Assembly: GCA_903825285.1 (NCBI GenBank)
Contig: CAIJZY010000017.1
Location: 1 to 64,000 of the forward strand
Direction of reading: 5' to 3'
DNA: 64,000 nt
Source: an uncultured Opitutia bacterium
Lineage (GTDB): Bacteria > Verrucomicrobiota > Verrucomicrobiia > Opitutales > Opitutaceae
A program made the position numbers and the translations under genes. Shown here piece after piece: positions 47,319 to 56,353 of the stretch (positions are counted from its first letter, which is position 1; each line of letters begins with the position of its first letter). The notes beneath the pieces were generated by a model. That model was not told the origin of the DNA and searched no databases. It saw only the letters and a program-made list of their open reading frames with translations.

Positions 47319-48314
47319 GTGATCGCGTCGGTCGATTTCAAGAACTTCAAGGCGCTGCGCGCGACCGCGCTCCAGCTGGCCCCGTTCAACCTGATCATCG
47401 GCGCCAACGGCAGCGGCAAGACGAGCCTGATCCAGGCGGTGGAGCGGCTGCACGCGCTCGCGCGGCTGCCGCTGGCCACGCCCGGCCCGGCCCGCCGCGC
47501 CGGCGGCCCGCGGATCTCGTTCCGGTTCAATTCGCCGTTCGCGGCGGTCGAGGCCCGCCTCGAGTGCGTCTCCGAGGCCAGCTGCGACCTGCTCCAGATC
47601 CGGCCCGCCCACGCGCCGGAATGGCCGGCGCTCCAGGCCCAGCTCGGCCGGATCCGCTCCTACCAGCTGGACTACGGCGCCATGACCGCACCGGCCGCGC
47701 CTGGCGCCAGTCCCGATGCCCCGCTTTCGCCCAGCGGCGCGAACCTCGCGGCGGTGCTGGCCGCGTGGCGGGACCGTCATCCGGCCGAGTTCGCGGCGCT
47801 CGTCGCGGAAGTGCTGCGTGTGCTGCCGGAGTATTCGGGACTCGAACTGGTGCGCGGCCCCGCCGGGATTGTGACTCTCGGCCTGCGGCTCGGCCCGGGC
47901 GGCGACCTGGTCACGGCCGACAACCTGTCGCAGGGCACGCTGGCGCTGCTGGCCATCCTCGCGCTCGCCCACGATCCGGCGCCCCCCGCGGTCCTGTGCA
48001 TCGAGGAGATCGACCGCGGTGTTCATCCGCGCCGGCTGCGCGAGGTGCGCGACGCGTTCTACCGTCTGAGCCACCCGTCCGCGTCCGGGCTGAAACGGCC
48101 GGCGGTGCAGGTGATCGCGACAACGCATTCCCCGTACTTGCTCGACCTTTTCCGCGACCATCCGGAGGAGATCGTGATCGCCCAGAAGCAGGGCCGGGCC
48201 GCGCGGTTCGAGCGGCTGGCGGACCGGGCCGACCTCGCCGAGCTGCTCTCGGAGGGCTCCCTCGGCGACATGTGGTACAGCGGCATCCTCGGCGGCGTGC
48301 CGGACGAATCATGA
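47319..48314 (+). CDS. ABC-type AAA ATPase of the OLD/AAA_21 kind
   Basis: 331 residues from a GTG start (ASVDFKNFKALRATALQL). Walker A GANGSGKT at 28-35; an ABC-like signature DNLSQGTLALLAILALA at about 225; Walker B VLCIEEIDRG with the catalytic Glu; and H-loop ATTHSPYLLDLF. The insert between Walker A and the signature is short, with no coiled coil, so it is not an SMC or RecF. This is the arrangement of ATPases that pair with TOPRIM nucleases in OLD-like, Gabija-like and PARIS-like systems. Its stop overlaps the start of a TOPRIM-like gene, so the two are co-translated. Confidence 0.82.
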   Translation: MIASVDFKNFKALRATALQLAPFNLIIGANGSGKTSLIQAVERLHALARLPLATPGPARRAGGPRISFRFNSPFAAVEARLECVSEASCDLLQIRPAHAPEWPALQAQLGRIRSYQLDYGAMTAPAAPGASPDAPLSPSGANLAAVLAAWRDRHPAEFAALVAEVLRVLPEYSGLELVRGPAGIVTLGLRLGPGGDLVTADNLSQGTLALLAILALAHDPAPPAVLCIEEIDRGVHPRRLREVRDAFYRLSHPSASGLKRPAVQVIATTHSPYLLDLFRDHPEEIVIAQKQGRAARFERLADRADLAELLSEGSLGDMWYSGILGGVPDES

Positions 48315-48964
48315 AGGTCGCCCTGCTGAGCGAGTCGCCCGCCGACGAGGCCGTCCTGCGGGAGCTGGTCGCGGCGGTGCTGGGCGGCTCCCCGGCGTGG
48401 TCGGCGGCGGGCCTGCGTGCCCGCGGCTGGCCGAGCGTGGTCCAGGTGCTGCCGGCCGTGATCCGGCACCTGCATTTCAACACCGACACGGACACGCTGG
48501 TGGTCACGGCCGACGCGGATGACTCGGTGGTGCACACGGCCGCGCACGAGGCGCCCGGATATTTCCATCCGCAGTGCCGGCTGTGCCAGCTGCGGGCGGT
48601 GTTCCGGCGGACCACGCGCAAGCTTCCGCCGGCGCGCGGCCGCAACCGCGTGCTGCGCGGCGTGGGCGTGGCCGTGCCCGCGCTGGAGGCCTGGCTGCTC
48701 TGCGGCCGCGACGCCACGGTGGGCGAGTCCGCGTGGATCGAGGGCCAGTCCGCCGGCCGCGCGCCGTACACGCGGGCCGAGCTGAAGTGGCGCGTCTACG
48801 GCACGGACCGCCCGAGCCTGCCGTATGAAATCCGCCGGGCGGTGGAGGAGATCCGCCGGCACGGCCGCGACACCCGCCGGCTCGAGCATGATTTTCCCGG
48901 CTTTGGCGTCCTGGCGCGCGACCTGCGCGAGGACCAGGCGATGCTGCACGGCCATCCCCCCTGA
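48311..48964 (+). CDS. TOPRIM-like protein coupled to the ATPase (DUF4276-like)
   Basis: 217 residues from the ATG overlapping the ATPase stop. The N-terminal half has a TOPRIM-like pattern: a first strand ending in Glu8 (VALLSESPADEAVL), and LVVTADADDSVV with Asp68-x-Asp70. Later VGVAVPALEAWLL resembles the EAWLL block of DUF4276 proteins, often found beside AAA ATPases. A CRLC pair and basic residues (RRTTRKLPPARGRNR) lie between. This makes a metal-dependent nuclease or nucleotide-processing role plausible, but neither the fold nor activity is proved. No phage gene or other defence gene is adjacent. Confidence 0.55.
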   Translation: MKVALLSESPADEAVLRELVAAVLGGSPAWSAAGLRARGWPSVVQVLPAVIRHLHFNTDTDTLVVTADADDSVVHTAAHEAPGYFHPQCRLCQLRAVFRRTTRKLPPARGRNRVLRGVGVAVPALEAWLLCGRDATVGESAWIEGQSAGRAPYTRAELKWRVYGTDRPSLPYEIRRAVEEIRRHGRDTRRLEHDFPGFGVLARDLREDQAMLHGHPP

Positions 48965-49034
48965 CCCCGGCGGGCCGGGGCCGCGTGGAAAAGCGTTGAA
49001 AATCCCGCGGCCTCGTTCCGCATAGAAATCCCGC

Positions 49035-51269
49035 ATGTTACCCCCCGGCTTCCGCCGCCGTTCCTACGTCCCGCGCTTCATCGAGATGATCGCTACCGCG
49101 GTCGCGGGCTTGCTGTACCGGGTGCGCTCCGCCGGCACCGCGCACCTCCCGGCGACGGGCGGAGTGCTGCTGATTGCCAACCACCTCTCGTACATTGACC
49201 CGGTCATGCTCCAGCTTGCGTGCCCGCGGCCGATCCGGTTCCTCGGCTACCAGGGCCTGCGGGACAATCCCTTCTTCGACCTGGTCTTCCGGCTGAGCGG
49301 CTGCATCCCGATCTCGCGGACGAATGCGACCGACGGCATGCGGAAAGTCATCCGCGCCCTGCAGGCCGGCGAGGTCGTGGCGATGTTCCCGGAGGGCCAC
49401 ATCTCCCGCACCGGCCAGCTCATGACGATCATGCGGGGCTTCGAGGTCGCCGCGCGCCGGGCGGGCGTGCCGGTGGTGCCGGCCTACATCGACGGCGTCT
49501 GGGGCTCCGTGTTCTCCTTCGCCGACAACAAGTACCTCTGGAAGTCGCCCCGGCTCATGCCGACCCCGGTGTTCGTCCAGTTTGGCGCGCCGATGCCTGC
49601 CGGCCAGGCCGAGCCGGGATTCGCGCGCAAGGTGCTCCTCGACCTGGGGGCGCTGGCGTTCGACGAGCGGCCGGTGCTGAAGCGGCACCTGGGACGCGAA
49701 TGCGTGCGCTGCCTGGCACGCCGGCCGTGGCACGTTGAGATCGTGGACCGCACCGCCGAGCGCCGGCCGGTGACCGCGGCCCAGCTGCTCGCGACCTCCG
49801 CGGCCTTTTCGCGCCACGTCCGCCGCACCATCCCCGAGAAGCGGGTGGGCATCGTCCTGCCACCTGGCGCGGGCGCCTTCATCGCCAACCTCGGCGTCCT
49901 TTGCGCGGGCAAGATCCCCGTGAACCTCAACTTCACCGCCGGCAAATCCGCGCTCGAGGCCAGCATGAAACTGGGCGGCGTGACCACGGTCATTTCCGCC
50001 GAGGCTGTCCGGCAGAAGGTCCCGGCCTTCCCCTGGCCGGAGCGAACGCTCGACCTGCGGGCCGAGATCGCCGCGATGGGCGGCAAGCGCGCCATCCTGC
50101 CCTGGCTGGCCGCGGCCTGGCTGCTGCCCAACCAGTGGGTCGCCAACCTGCTCGGCCTCCCGCATGTCGGCGACCGCGAGGAGGCGGGTCTGCTGTTCAC
50201 CAGCGGCAGCTCCGGTGAACCGAAGGGCGTTGCGCTCTCGCACCGCAACATCCTCGCGAACTGTTCACAGATCTCGTCGCTCTCGATTTTGCCGCAGAGC
50301 TCCTCGCTCCTCGGCTGCCTGCCGCTGTTCCACAGCATGGGCTTCACCGTCACGCTGTGGTACCCGATCATCCGCGGCTGCACCGTCGTGACCGTCCCGA
50401 GCCCGCTCGACACGCGCAAGATCGTGGACGCCATCCGCGACGAGCAGGTGACCGTCCTCCTCGGCGCCCCGACCTTCATCCGTCCCATCCTGCGCAAGGC
50501 CCAGCCGAGCGAGCTGCGCTCACTGCACCTGGTCGTCACCGGCGCCGAGAAGCTGCCGGACGACCTCTACAAGGCGTTCCTCGAGACCTTTCACATCGAG
50601 ATCCTGCAAGGCTACGGGCTCACCGAGACCACCCCGGCCAGCAACATCAACCAGCCGCATCCACCCATCACCACCGAGACGGCCGAGCCGCAGGTGGGCA
50701 AGAAGGCCGGCTCCACGGGACGGCTCCTGCCGGGCATGACGGTGCGCATCGTCAGCCCGGAGACCGGCGAGGAGGTGCCGCTGGGCGACCAGGGCATCGT
50801 GTGGTTCAAGGGCGCGAATGTGTTCAGCGGCTACCTCGACGACCCGCAGAAGACGTCGGCCGCGTTCCGCGACGGCTGGTTTGTCACCGGTGACCTCGGC
50901 CGGCTGGACGAGGAGGGTTTCCTGTTCATCGAGGGACGCCTCTCACGGTTCTCCAAGATCGGCGCCGAGATGATCCCGCACGGCACCATCGAGCAGAAGA
51001 TCGCGGAGAGCTTCGGCCTGGACCAGGGCGAGGGCCCGGCCATTGCCGTCATGGGCGTCCCCGACAAGGTCAAGGGCGAGGCGCTGGTGCTGCTGACGAC
51101 GCTGCCCATCACCTCTGACGAACTTCGGGACAAGCTCCTCGGCGCGGGCTTCACCAATCTCTGGGTGCCAAAGATCATCTACCGCGTGGACCAGATCCCT
51201 GTGTTGGGCACCGGGAAGCTCGACCTCAAGCGCTGCCGTGACCTCGCGCTCGAGGCGGTGGCGGAGTAG
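49035..51269 (+). CDS. Fused 1-acyl-glycerol-phosphate acyltransferase / acyl-ACP synthetase (Aas-like)
   Basis: 744 residues. Residues about 15-210 form a PlsC acyltransferase with the catalytic NHLSYID (His50, Asp55) and the FPEGHISRTG block at 117-126. Residues about 250-744 form an AMP-binding synthetase with LLFTSGSSGEPKGVALSHRN near 385-405, GYGLTETTPA, FVTGDLGRLDEEGF and the C-terminal GKLDLKRCRDLA (Lys needed for adenylation). E. coli Aas has the same order plus a transporter-like part missing here. It would recycle lysophospholipids and exogenous fatty acids at the inner membrane. Probably starts a transcript with the GH2 gene 18 bases on. Confidence 0.9.
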   Translation: MLPPGFRRRSYVPRFIEMIATAVAGLLYRVRSAGTAHLPATGGVLLIANHLSYIDPVMLQLACPRPIRFLGYQGLRDNPFFDLVFRLSGCIPISRTNATDGMRKVIRALQAGEVVAMFPEGHISRTGQLMTIMRGFEVAARRAGVPVVPAYIDGVWGSVFSFADNKYLWKSPRLMPTPVFVQFGAPMPAGQAEPGFARKVLLDLGALAFDERPVLKRHLGRECVRCLARRPWHVEIVDRTAERRPVTAAQLLATSAAFSRHVRRTIPEKRVGIVLPPGAGAFIANLGVLCAGKIPVNLNFTAGKSALEASMKLGGVTTVISAEAVRQKVPAFPWPERTLDLRAEIAAMGGKRAILPWLAAAWLLPNQWVANLLGLPHVGDREEAGLLFTSGSSGEPKGVALSHRNILANCSQISSLSILPQSSSLLGCLPLFHSMGFTVTLWYPIIRGCTVVTVPSPLDTRKIVDAIRDEQVTVLLGAPTFIRPILRKAQPSELRSLHLVVTGAEKLPDDLYKAFLETFHIEILQGYGLTETTPASNINQPHPPITTETAEPQVGKKAGSTGRLLPGMTVRIVSPETGEEVPLGDQGIVWFKGANVFSGYLDDPQKTSAAFRDGWFVTGDLGRLDEEGFLFIEGRLSRFSKIGAEMIPHGTIEQKIAESFGLDQGEGPAIAVMGVPDKVKGEALVLLTTLPITSDELRDKLLGAGFTNLWVPKIIYRVDQIPVLGTGKLDLKRCRDLALEAVAE

Positions 51270-51286
51270 GGCAAACCGAATTTCCC

Positions 51287-53101
51287 ATGCCGGCCCGTTT
51301 CCGACGCCTCGTGCTACTGCTCGGACTCGCTGTCGCCGGCTCCGCTCTCGCGGCTCCGGCGCGACTCGAGACGCCGTGGACGCGCAAGGTCGATCCCGAC
51401 GCGCCGTGGCCCGAGTACCCGCGTCCGCAACTGGTACGGGAGAGCTGGACCAATCTCAACGGCCGCTGGGATTACGCGATCCGCCCGGCCTCCGTCGCCA
51501 CGCCGCCCACCCAGTACGACGGCCGCATCGTTGTGCCCTTCGCCGTGGAGTCGGCCCTGTCGGGCGTGCAACGCCGCGTGCAGCCGACGGAGCGGTTGTG
51601 GTACCGGCGGACCTTGGTCCGCCCGGACCTGGCGGACGGGCGCCGGCTGCTGCTCAACTTCGGGGCGGTCAACTGGGACGCGGAGATTTTCCTCAACGGC
51701 GCACACGTCGAGCATCACGCGGGCGGCTACGACGCCTTCACGATCGACCTCACGGACCACCTGCGGCCCGGCGCCGAGCAGGAACTTGTGCTCGCGGTCC
51801 GCAACCCGCTCGAGACCGGCGCGCAGCCCCGCGGCAAGCAGGTCAGCCAGCCCAAGGACATTTGGTACACCCCGGTGACGGGCATCTGGCAGACGGTGTG
51901 GCTTGAGTCGGTTCCGGCGGATTATGTGGCCGATCTCGGGCTCGCGCCGGACCTCGACCATGCCCGCGTCCGCGTGGCGCCTGTGGTCGTGCGGCACGGC
52001 ACCACGCCGATCACGGCGGAGATCACGGTGCGGAGTGCCGGGCGCATTGTGGCGACGCGGACCGTGACGTCACCCGACCTGGCGGCCGAACTTGACCTGC
52101 CGCAGCCCCGGGCCTGGTCGCCGGCGGACCCGTTCCTGTATGATGTCGAGGTGGTGCTCCACGCCGGCGCGGTGACGGACCGCGTGCAAGGCTATTTCGG
52201 TTTGCGCACGGTGGAGATCGCCAAGGCGCCGGACGGCTACGATCGCATTTTCCTGAACCACCGGCCCGTGTTCCTGCTCGGCCCGCTCGACCAGGGCTGG
52301 TGGCCCGACGGGCTCTACACCGCGCCGACGGACGAGGCGCTGCGGTGGGATGTGACCACCATGCGGGCGCTCGGCTTCAACGTCGTCCGCAAGCACGTGA
52401 AGGTGGAGCCGGCGCGCTGGTACTATCACTGCGACCGCGCCGGGCTGCTCGTGTGGCAGGACATGCCAAGCGCCGCGCGGCTGACGCCGACGATGGAGTG
52501 GATTCCGGCCGGAGAGCTGAAGTTCTCGCCGGAGGAGGACGCGCAGTTCCGCCGCGAGCTGGAGGCGATGGTTCGCCAGCACCGGATGTTTCCCTCGATC
52601 ATCACCTGGGTGACGTTCAACGAGGGCTGGGGTCAGCATGACGCGCTGGCGATTTTGCGGCAGGTCAAGCAGCTCGACCCGACGCGGCTTGTGGATGGGA
52701 CCAGCGGCTGGGGCGATTTGCGCGCGGGCGACCTCCTCGACTGCCACGCGTATCCTGAGCCCGGCATGCTGCCCGCGTTGCCGGGCCGCGCGAGCGTGCT
52801 TGGGGAATTTGGCGGCCTCGGCCTGCCGGTGTCAGGACATTTATGGCAGGACCAGAAATGGTGGGGCGACCGCGGGCAGTCCACGGTGGAGCAACTGGCG
52901 GCCCGCTACGCAAAGTTCATCGGACTGATCCCGGCGTTGAAGGCGCGCGGACTCGCCGCGGCGATCTACACGCAGATCACCGATGTCGAGGGCGAGATCA
53001 ACGGTCTCGTGACCTACGATCGCCAGGTGACCAAGGTGCCCGTTGAGCGCATCCGGGCGATCAACGCCACGGTCACCGAGGGCACCGGCGCGTCGCACTG
53101 A
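51287..53101 (+). CDS. Glycoside hydrolase family 2 protein, secreted
   Basis: 604 residues with a signal peptide (LVLLLGLAVAGSALAAPA). A sugar-binding jelly-roll (about 50-190, LNGRWDYAIRP, WDAEIFLNGAHVEHHAGGYD) and an Ig-like domain precede a TIM barrel. The acid/base Asn-Glu pair is in TWVTFNEGWGQHD near 440, and the nucleophile Glu is in VLGEFGGLGLP near 505. GH2 includes beta-galactosidases, mannosidases and glucuronidases; the specificity here is not clear. It follows the Aas-like gene closely but shares no obvious pathway with it. Confidence 0.85.
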   Translation: MPARFRRLVLLLGLAVAGSALAAPARLETPWTRKVDPDAPWPEYPRPQLVRESWTNLNGRWDYAIRPASVATPPTQYDGRIVVPFAVESALSGVQRRVQPTERLWYRRTLVRPDLADGRRLLLNFGAVNWDAEIFLNGAHVEHHAGGYDAFTIDLTDHLRPGAEQELVLAVRNPLETGAQPRGKQVSQPKDIWYTPVTGIWQTVWLESVPADYVADLGLAPDLDHARVRVAPVVVRHGTTPITAEITVRSAGRIVATRTVTSPDLAAELDLPQPRAWSPADPFLYDVEVVLHAGAVTDRVQGYFGLRTVEIAKAPDGYDRIFLNHRPVFLLGPLDQGWWPDGLYTAPTDEALRWDVTTMRALGFNVVRKHVKVEPARWYYHCDRAGLLVWQDMPSAARLTPTMEWIPAGELKFSPEEDAQFRRELEAMVRQHRMFPSIITWVTFNEGWGQHDALAILRQVKQLDPTRLVDGTSGWGDLRAGDLLDCHAYPEPGMLPALPGRASVLGEFGGLGLPVSGHLWQDQKWWGDRGQSTVEQLAARYAKFIGLIPALKARGLAAAIYTQITDVEGEINGLVTYDRQVTKVPVERIRAINATVTEGTGASH

Positions 53102-53123
53102 GCGGGGCGCGCCGGCGGCAGCC

Positions 53124-54773
53124 TCAGGAGGCGGAGGGCTGGCACAAACAGGAGGATGAGATTGTGAGATCCGCCTGCCTCCAGACCTCATGGAACTGCT
53201 TCTGCACCGCGGCGGCGTCCGCGGCCTTGTGCTGCAGCGTCAGGGCCTCGCTAAGTCCGAAAAGCGACCAGCCGTTGCCTGGCAAGCGCCTGAGGTCCTC
53301 ACGATAGACCGCCTCGGCCTCCGCATAGCGGCCATGAGCCATCAGCGCCGCGCCAAGCGAGTGGCGCACCGGGATGATCCACGAGGGCGGCTCGTCGTAG
53401 CGCAGCGCATCCTCCGCCTCCACCGCGGCCCGCAGCTGCGCGAGCCCGGCGTCGAGCTTGCCCTCCCGCACGAGGATCTCGCCCTCGAGCATCGGGGTGA
53501 CCACCGCCAGCACTGACTGGCACAGGTTGTTGCCGGCGGCGATCTCGTCCGCCGGCACGGCCCGGGCCGCGGCCACGAAGAGCGCTTGCTCGCGGCGGGC
53601 ACCCGCGGTGTCGCCCTTGGCGGCGGAGGCGATGCCCCGCGCGGCGAACTGGAAGGCATGGGCAAACGGCGCCGTCGCGGGCAGCGCGGGCTCGGCGAGG
53701 ACTTCGTCCCAGTGGCCGAAGCGCACCATGGCCTCAAGCGGCATCGCGAGCAGCGTCTCGGCCACGGCGCCGTACTCCTGCATGAATTCCGGCGGCAGCC
53801 CGGCGACGAGCTCGCGCATGTGCTGGAGCGCCAGCCGGCTCTGGCCGGTCATCATGGCGGCATAGGCCAGCATGTGCTGGTTGTGCGCGATGTAGACGGG
53901 CAGGAAGCCCTTGGGCGGGCCGAGGCGCGACCGGACGGCGCGGTCGGCGGCGACCGCCGCCTCGTTCGCGGCGACAGCCTCGTGCCAGCGGCCCACGCGG
54001 ATGTAGATGTGCGAGGGCATGTGGACGTTGTGGCCGAGCCCCGGCTGCAGGTGGAGAAGCCGGTCGGCGGCCGCCAATGCGCGCTCGGGATGCGGCGACG
54101 CCTCCACGGCGTGGATGTAGAGGTGGTTGGCGAAGGGCTGCTGGAGGTCGAGCCGCAGCACGGCGTCGAGGGTGGCGAGGATCTCCGCGGTGCCGGGCTG
54201 CGCCTGGCCCTCGGACGTCCACTGATCCCACGGTCGCAGGTCCATCATGGCCTCGGCAAACAGCACGCCGACGTCGGTGTCCTCGGGATGCCGCTGCCAC
54301 ACGCCGCGCATCGCATCGGCATAGGCGCGATCGAGCGGGGTGCGGTCCGCGGGCTGCGGGTTGGCGTAGCGCGCCCCGAGCGCCGCGATCAGGTCGTGCT
54401 CGACCGGCGACGCGTGCGCGGCGGTGCGCGCCCGCGTGAGTTCCGCCCAGGCCAGCTCCGCGGCCGGCGGCGGCACCATCGGCAGGTTGATGTGCGGCCC
54501 ACAGGCGAGGGCGATGCCCCAGTGGGCCATCGCACATTCGGGGTCCAGGCGCGCGGCCTCCTGGAAGGATCGGATCGCCGCACCGTGGTTGAAGCCGTAC
54601 AGCAGGTTCAGGCCCTGGTCGAAGTAGCGCTGGGCCTCGGGCGACTCGGTCGAGATCTTGCGCGTGTGGGAGCCGAGGCCGGGGAGCAGGGGGATTGTGA
54701 CGGGGGCGCGGTCAGCGCCGGGGGCGGCCAGGGCCAGCCCGCAGACGAACAGGATGAAGGCGGAAGCTTTCAT
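53124..54773 (-). CDS. Secreted TPR-repeat protein
   Basis: 549 residues from the ATG at 54773, which gives the signal peptide MKASAFILFVCGLALAAPGA; a start at 54872 would read through a terminator and was rejected. TPR units include YFDQGLNLLYGFNHGAAIRSFQEAARLDPE, HPERALAAADRLLHLQPG, GRWHEAVAANEAAVAADRA and a final GRYAEAEAVYREDLRRLPGNG. Conserved HINLPMVPPP, FANHLYIHAVEASPHPE and HMPSHIYIRVGRW blocks mark a family of extracytoplasmic TPR proteins of unknown role. Its convergent neighbour is the GH2 gene. Confidence 0.8.
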   Translation of the reverse strand: MKASAFILFVCGLALAAPGADRAPVTIPLLPGLGSHTRKISTESPEAQRYFDQGLNLLYGFNHGAAIRSFQEAARLDPECAMAHWGIALACGPHINLPMVPPPAAELAWAELTRARTAAHASPVEHDLIAALGARYANPQPADRTPLDRAYADAMRGVWQRHPEDTDVGVLFAEAMMDLRPWDQWTSEGQAQPGTAEILATLDAVLRLDLQQPFANHLYIHAVEASPHPERALAAADRLLHLQPGLGHNVHMPSHIYIRVGRWHEAVAANEAAVAADRAVRSRLGPPKGFLPVYIAHNQHMLAYAAMMTGQSRLALQHMRELVAGLPPEFMQEYGAVAETLLAMPLEAMVRFGHWDEVLAEPALPATAPFAHAFQFAARGIASAAKGDTAGARREQALFVAAARAVPADEIAAGNNLCQSVLAVVTPMLEGEILVREGKLDAGLAQLRAAVEAEDALRYDEPPSWIIPVRHSLGAALMAHGRYAEAEAVYREDLRRLPGNGWSLFGLSEALTLQHKAADAAAVQKQFHEVWRQADLTISSSCLCQPSAS

Positions 54774-54870
54774 GGGAGTAAGGTTCAGCCGTCCTCGGGG
54801 GCAGGCGGCGGGGGTGTGGGCAGAGTACGTCCGTCCGTCCGCTTGTCCATTCCCTGCTGCTGGCTCGCAC

Positions 54871-54900
54871 AAAAAAGCCCGGGCCGCGAACGGCCCGGGC
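54871..54900 (-). terminator. Rho-independent terminator (minus strand)
   Basis: On the minus strand a 10-bp perfect stem (CGGCCCGGGC pairing with GCCCGGGCCG, loop of four) is followed by six T residues. It ends transcription coming from the KDG-kinase side, 177 bases after that gene's stop. Confidence 0.88.
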
Positions 54901-54902
54901 CA

Positions 54903-55060
54903 GGATAACCGGCCGGCGTGATTTCCGGCCGCCCATGTCAGGAAGGGATCACGCGGGAGCAGGGACCGGTAAGATGGGCTGCGGGAAGTTCACGCGGGCA
55001 GTCTACGCCCTTCAGAGTAGCCCGGGAATGCGGGCCGACCCGGAAAACCGCCTACGGATG
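54903..55060 (-). other. Structured non-coding stretch between kdgK and its terminator (candidate 3' UTR RNA)
   Basis: The stretch holds no protein-like frame but has a GGCCGG/CCGGCC hairpin (54911-54930), a GCCCAT/ATGGGC pair (54931-54936 with 54974-54979) and two related segments with a shared CACGCGGG word (54941-54958 and 54983-55000). It ends at a strong terminator. It may be a kinase 3' UTR or a small RNA. No known RNA family could be recognised. Confidence 0.3.
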
Positions 55061-55076
55061 AACCCGGAGGCGAGAC

Positions 55077-56174
55077 TCAGCGGACGACCCGCGCGCCGCC
55101 GCCGGCGATCTGCTTCTCGACTTCCTTGCGCGTGGCCATGGACGTGTCGCCCGGGGTGGTGGAGGCGAGGGCGCCGTGGGCGGCGCCATAGTCCACGGCC
55201 TTCTGGCCGTCGTTGAACTGGAGGAAGCCGAACTGGAGGCCGGAGGCGAAGCTGTCGCCGCCGCCGACGCGGTCGAGGATCTCGAGCTCGGGATACTGCC
55301 GGCTCTCGTGGAACTTGCCGTCGTGCCAGAGGATCGCGCTCCAGTCGTTCTTGGTCGCGGTGATCACGCGGCGCAGGGTGGTCGCGGCGACCTTGAAGTT
55401 CGGGAAGGCCTTCACCGCGGTCTCGATCATGCCCTTGAAGGCGTCGGTCTCGATCTTGGACAGCGCGTGGTCGGCGCCCTTGACCTCGAAGCCCAGCGAG
55501 GCGGTGAAGTCCTCCTCGTTGCCGATCATGACGTCCACGTACTTGGCGATCTCGCGGTTGACCTCCTGGGCCTTCTTCAGGCCGCCGATGGTCTTCCAGA
55601 GCGACGGGCGGTAGTTGAGGTCGTAGCTGACGATCGTGCCGTGCTGCTTGGCGGCCTTGACGGCCTCGACGGTGAGGGCGGCGGTGGACTCGGAGAGCGC
55701 GGCGAAGATGCCGCCGGTGTGGAACCAGCGCGCGCCCAGCCGGCCGAAGATCTGCTGCCAGTCGAAGTCGCCCGGCTTCAGCTGTGAGGCGGCCGTGTTG
55801 CCGCGATCGGGGTTGCCCACCGCGCCGCGCACGCCGAAGCCGCGCTCGGTGAAGTTGAGGCCGTTGCGCACCGTGCGCCCGATGCCGTCGTCCTCGCGCC
55901 ACTTGATGAAGTCTGTCGCGACCCCGCCCTGCATGATGAAGTCCTCGACCAGGTGCCCGACCTCGTTGTCCACGAAAGCGGTGCAGACCGCGGTCTTCAG
56001 GCCGAAGCACTTCCGCAGGCCGCGCGAGGTGTTGTACTCGCCGCCGCCCTCCCAGACCTTGAACTCGCGCGCGGTCCGGATGCGGCCCTCGCCGGGATCG
56101 AGGCGGAGCATGACCTCGCCGAGCGAGATCTGGTCATAGGCACAGGCGGAAGCGGGCTTGATCGGTAGGCTCAT
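55077..56174 (-). CDS. PfkB-family sugar kinase, 2-keto-3-deoxygluconate kinase-like
   Basis: 365 residues. PfkB signatures: N-terminal ISLGEVMLRLDPGEGRIRTA, substrate-binding WEGGGEYNTSRGLRKCFG, and the C-terminal DRVGGGDSFASGLQFG with the catalytic Asp. Blocks VSYDLNYRPSLW and DVMIGNEEDF are typical of KDG kinases. KDG is the common product of uronate and alginate breakdown, which fits the polysaccharide lyase elsewhere in the window. A 21-bp palindrome lies upstream, in the divergent region with the GlcD-like gene. Fructokinase or another PfkB role remains possible. Confidence 0.8.
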   Translation of the reverse strand: MSLPIKPASACAYDQISLGEVMLRLDPGEGRIRTAREFKVWEGGGEYNTSRGLRKCFGLKTAVCTAFVDNEVGHLVEDFIMQGGVATDFIKWREDDGIGRTVRNGLNFTERGFGVRGAVGNPDRGNTAASQLKPGDFDWQQIFGRLGARWFHTGGIFAALSESTAALTVEAVKAAKQHGTIVSYDLNYRPSLWKTIGGLKKAQEVNREIAKYVDVMIGNEEDFTASLGFEVKGADHALSKIETDAFKGMIETAVKAFPNFKVAATTLRRVITATKNDWSAILWHDGKFHESRQYPELEILDRVGGGDSFASGLQFGFLQFNDGQKAVDYGAAHGALASTTPGDTSMATRKEVEKQIAGGGARVVR

Positions 56175-56265
56175 GGCGGAAATTCGGACCCCAGCACTTC
56201 AAAACCACCCGCGCCCAAATGGAAGCTCATTTATGCCCGCGGCCCGGCCCGCGTCGCGTCCGGCG

Positions 56266-56286
56266 GTGTCACGGTGGGCGTGACAC
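56266..56286. promoter_or_regulatory. Palindromic operator candidate between kdgK and the GlcD-like gene
   Basis: GTGTCACG and CGTGACAC form perfect 8-base arms around the spacer GTGGG, within the 179-base divergent promoter region. The size fits a dimeric regulator controlling one or both genes. No regulator gene is adjacent. Confidence 0.45.
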
Positions 56287-56353
56287 TGGGGTCGGCGGCG
56301 TGGGACGATGTTTATCGGGTTGAAGCAGCGGCCGAGCTGGGAAATCGTAGCGC

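Noticed and set aside
54931-54980. A resemblance to the SRP RNA core (GTCAGG ... AGCAG)
   Set aside because: The conserved GGAA tetraloop and the pairing around it are missing, so it is not a 4.5S RNA.
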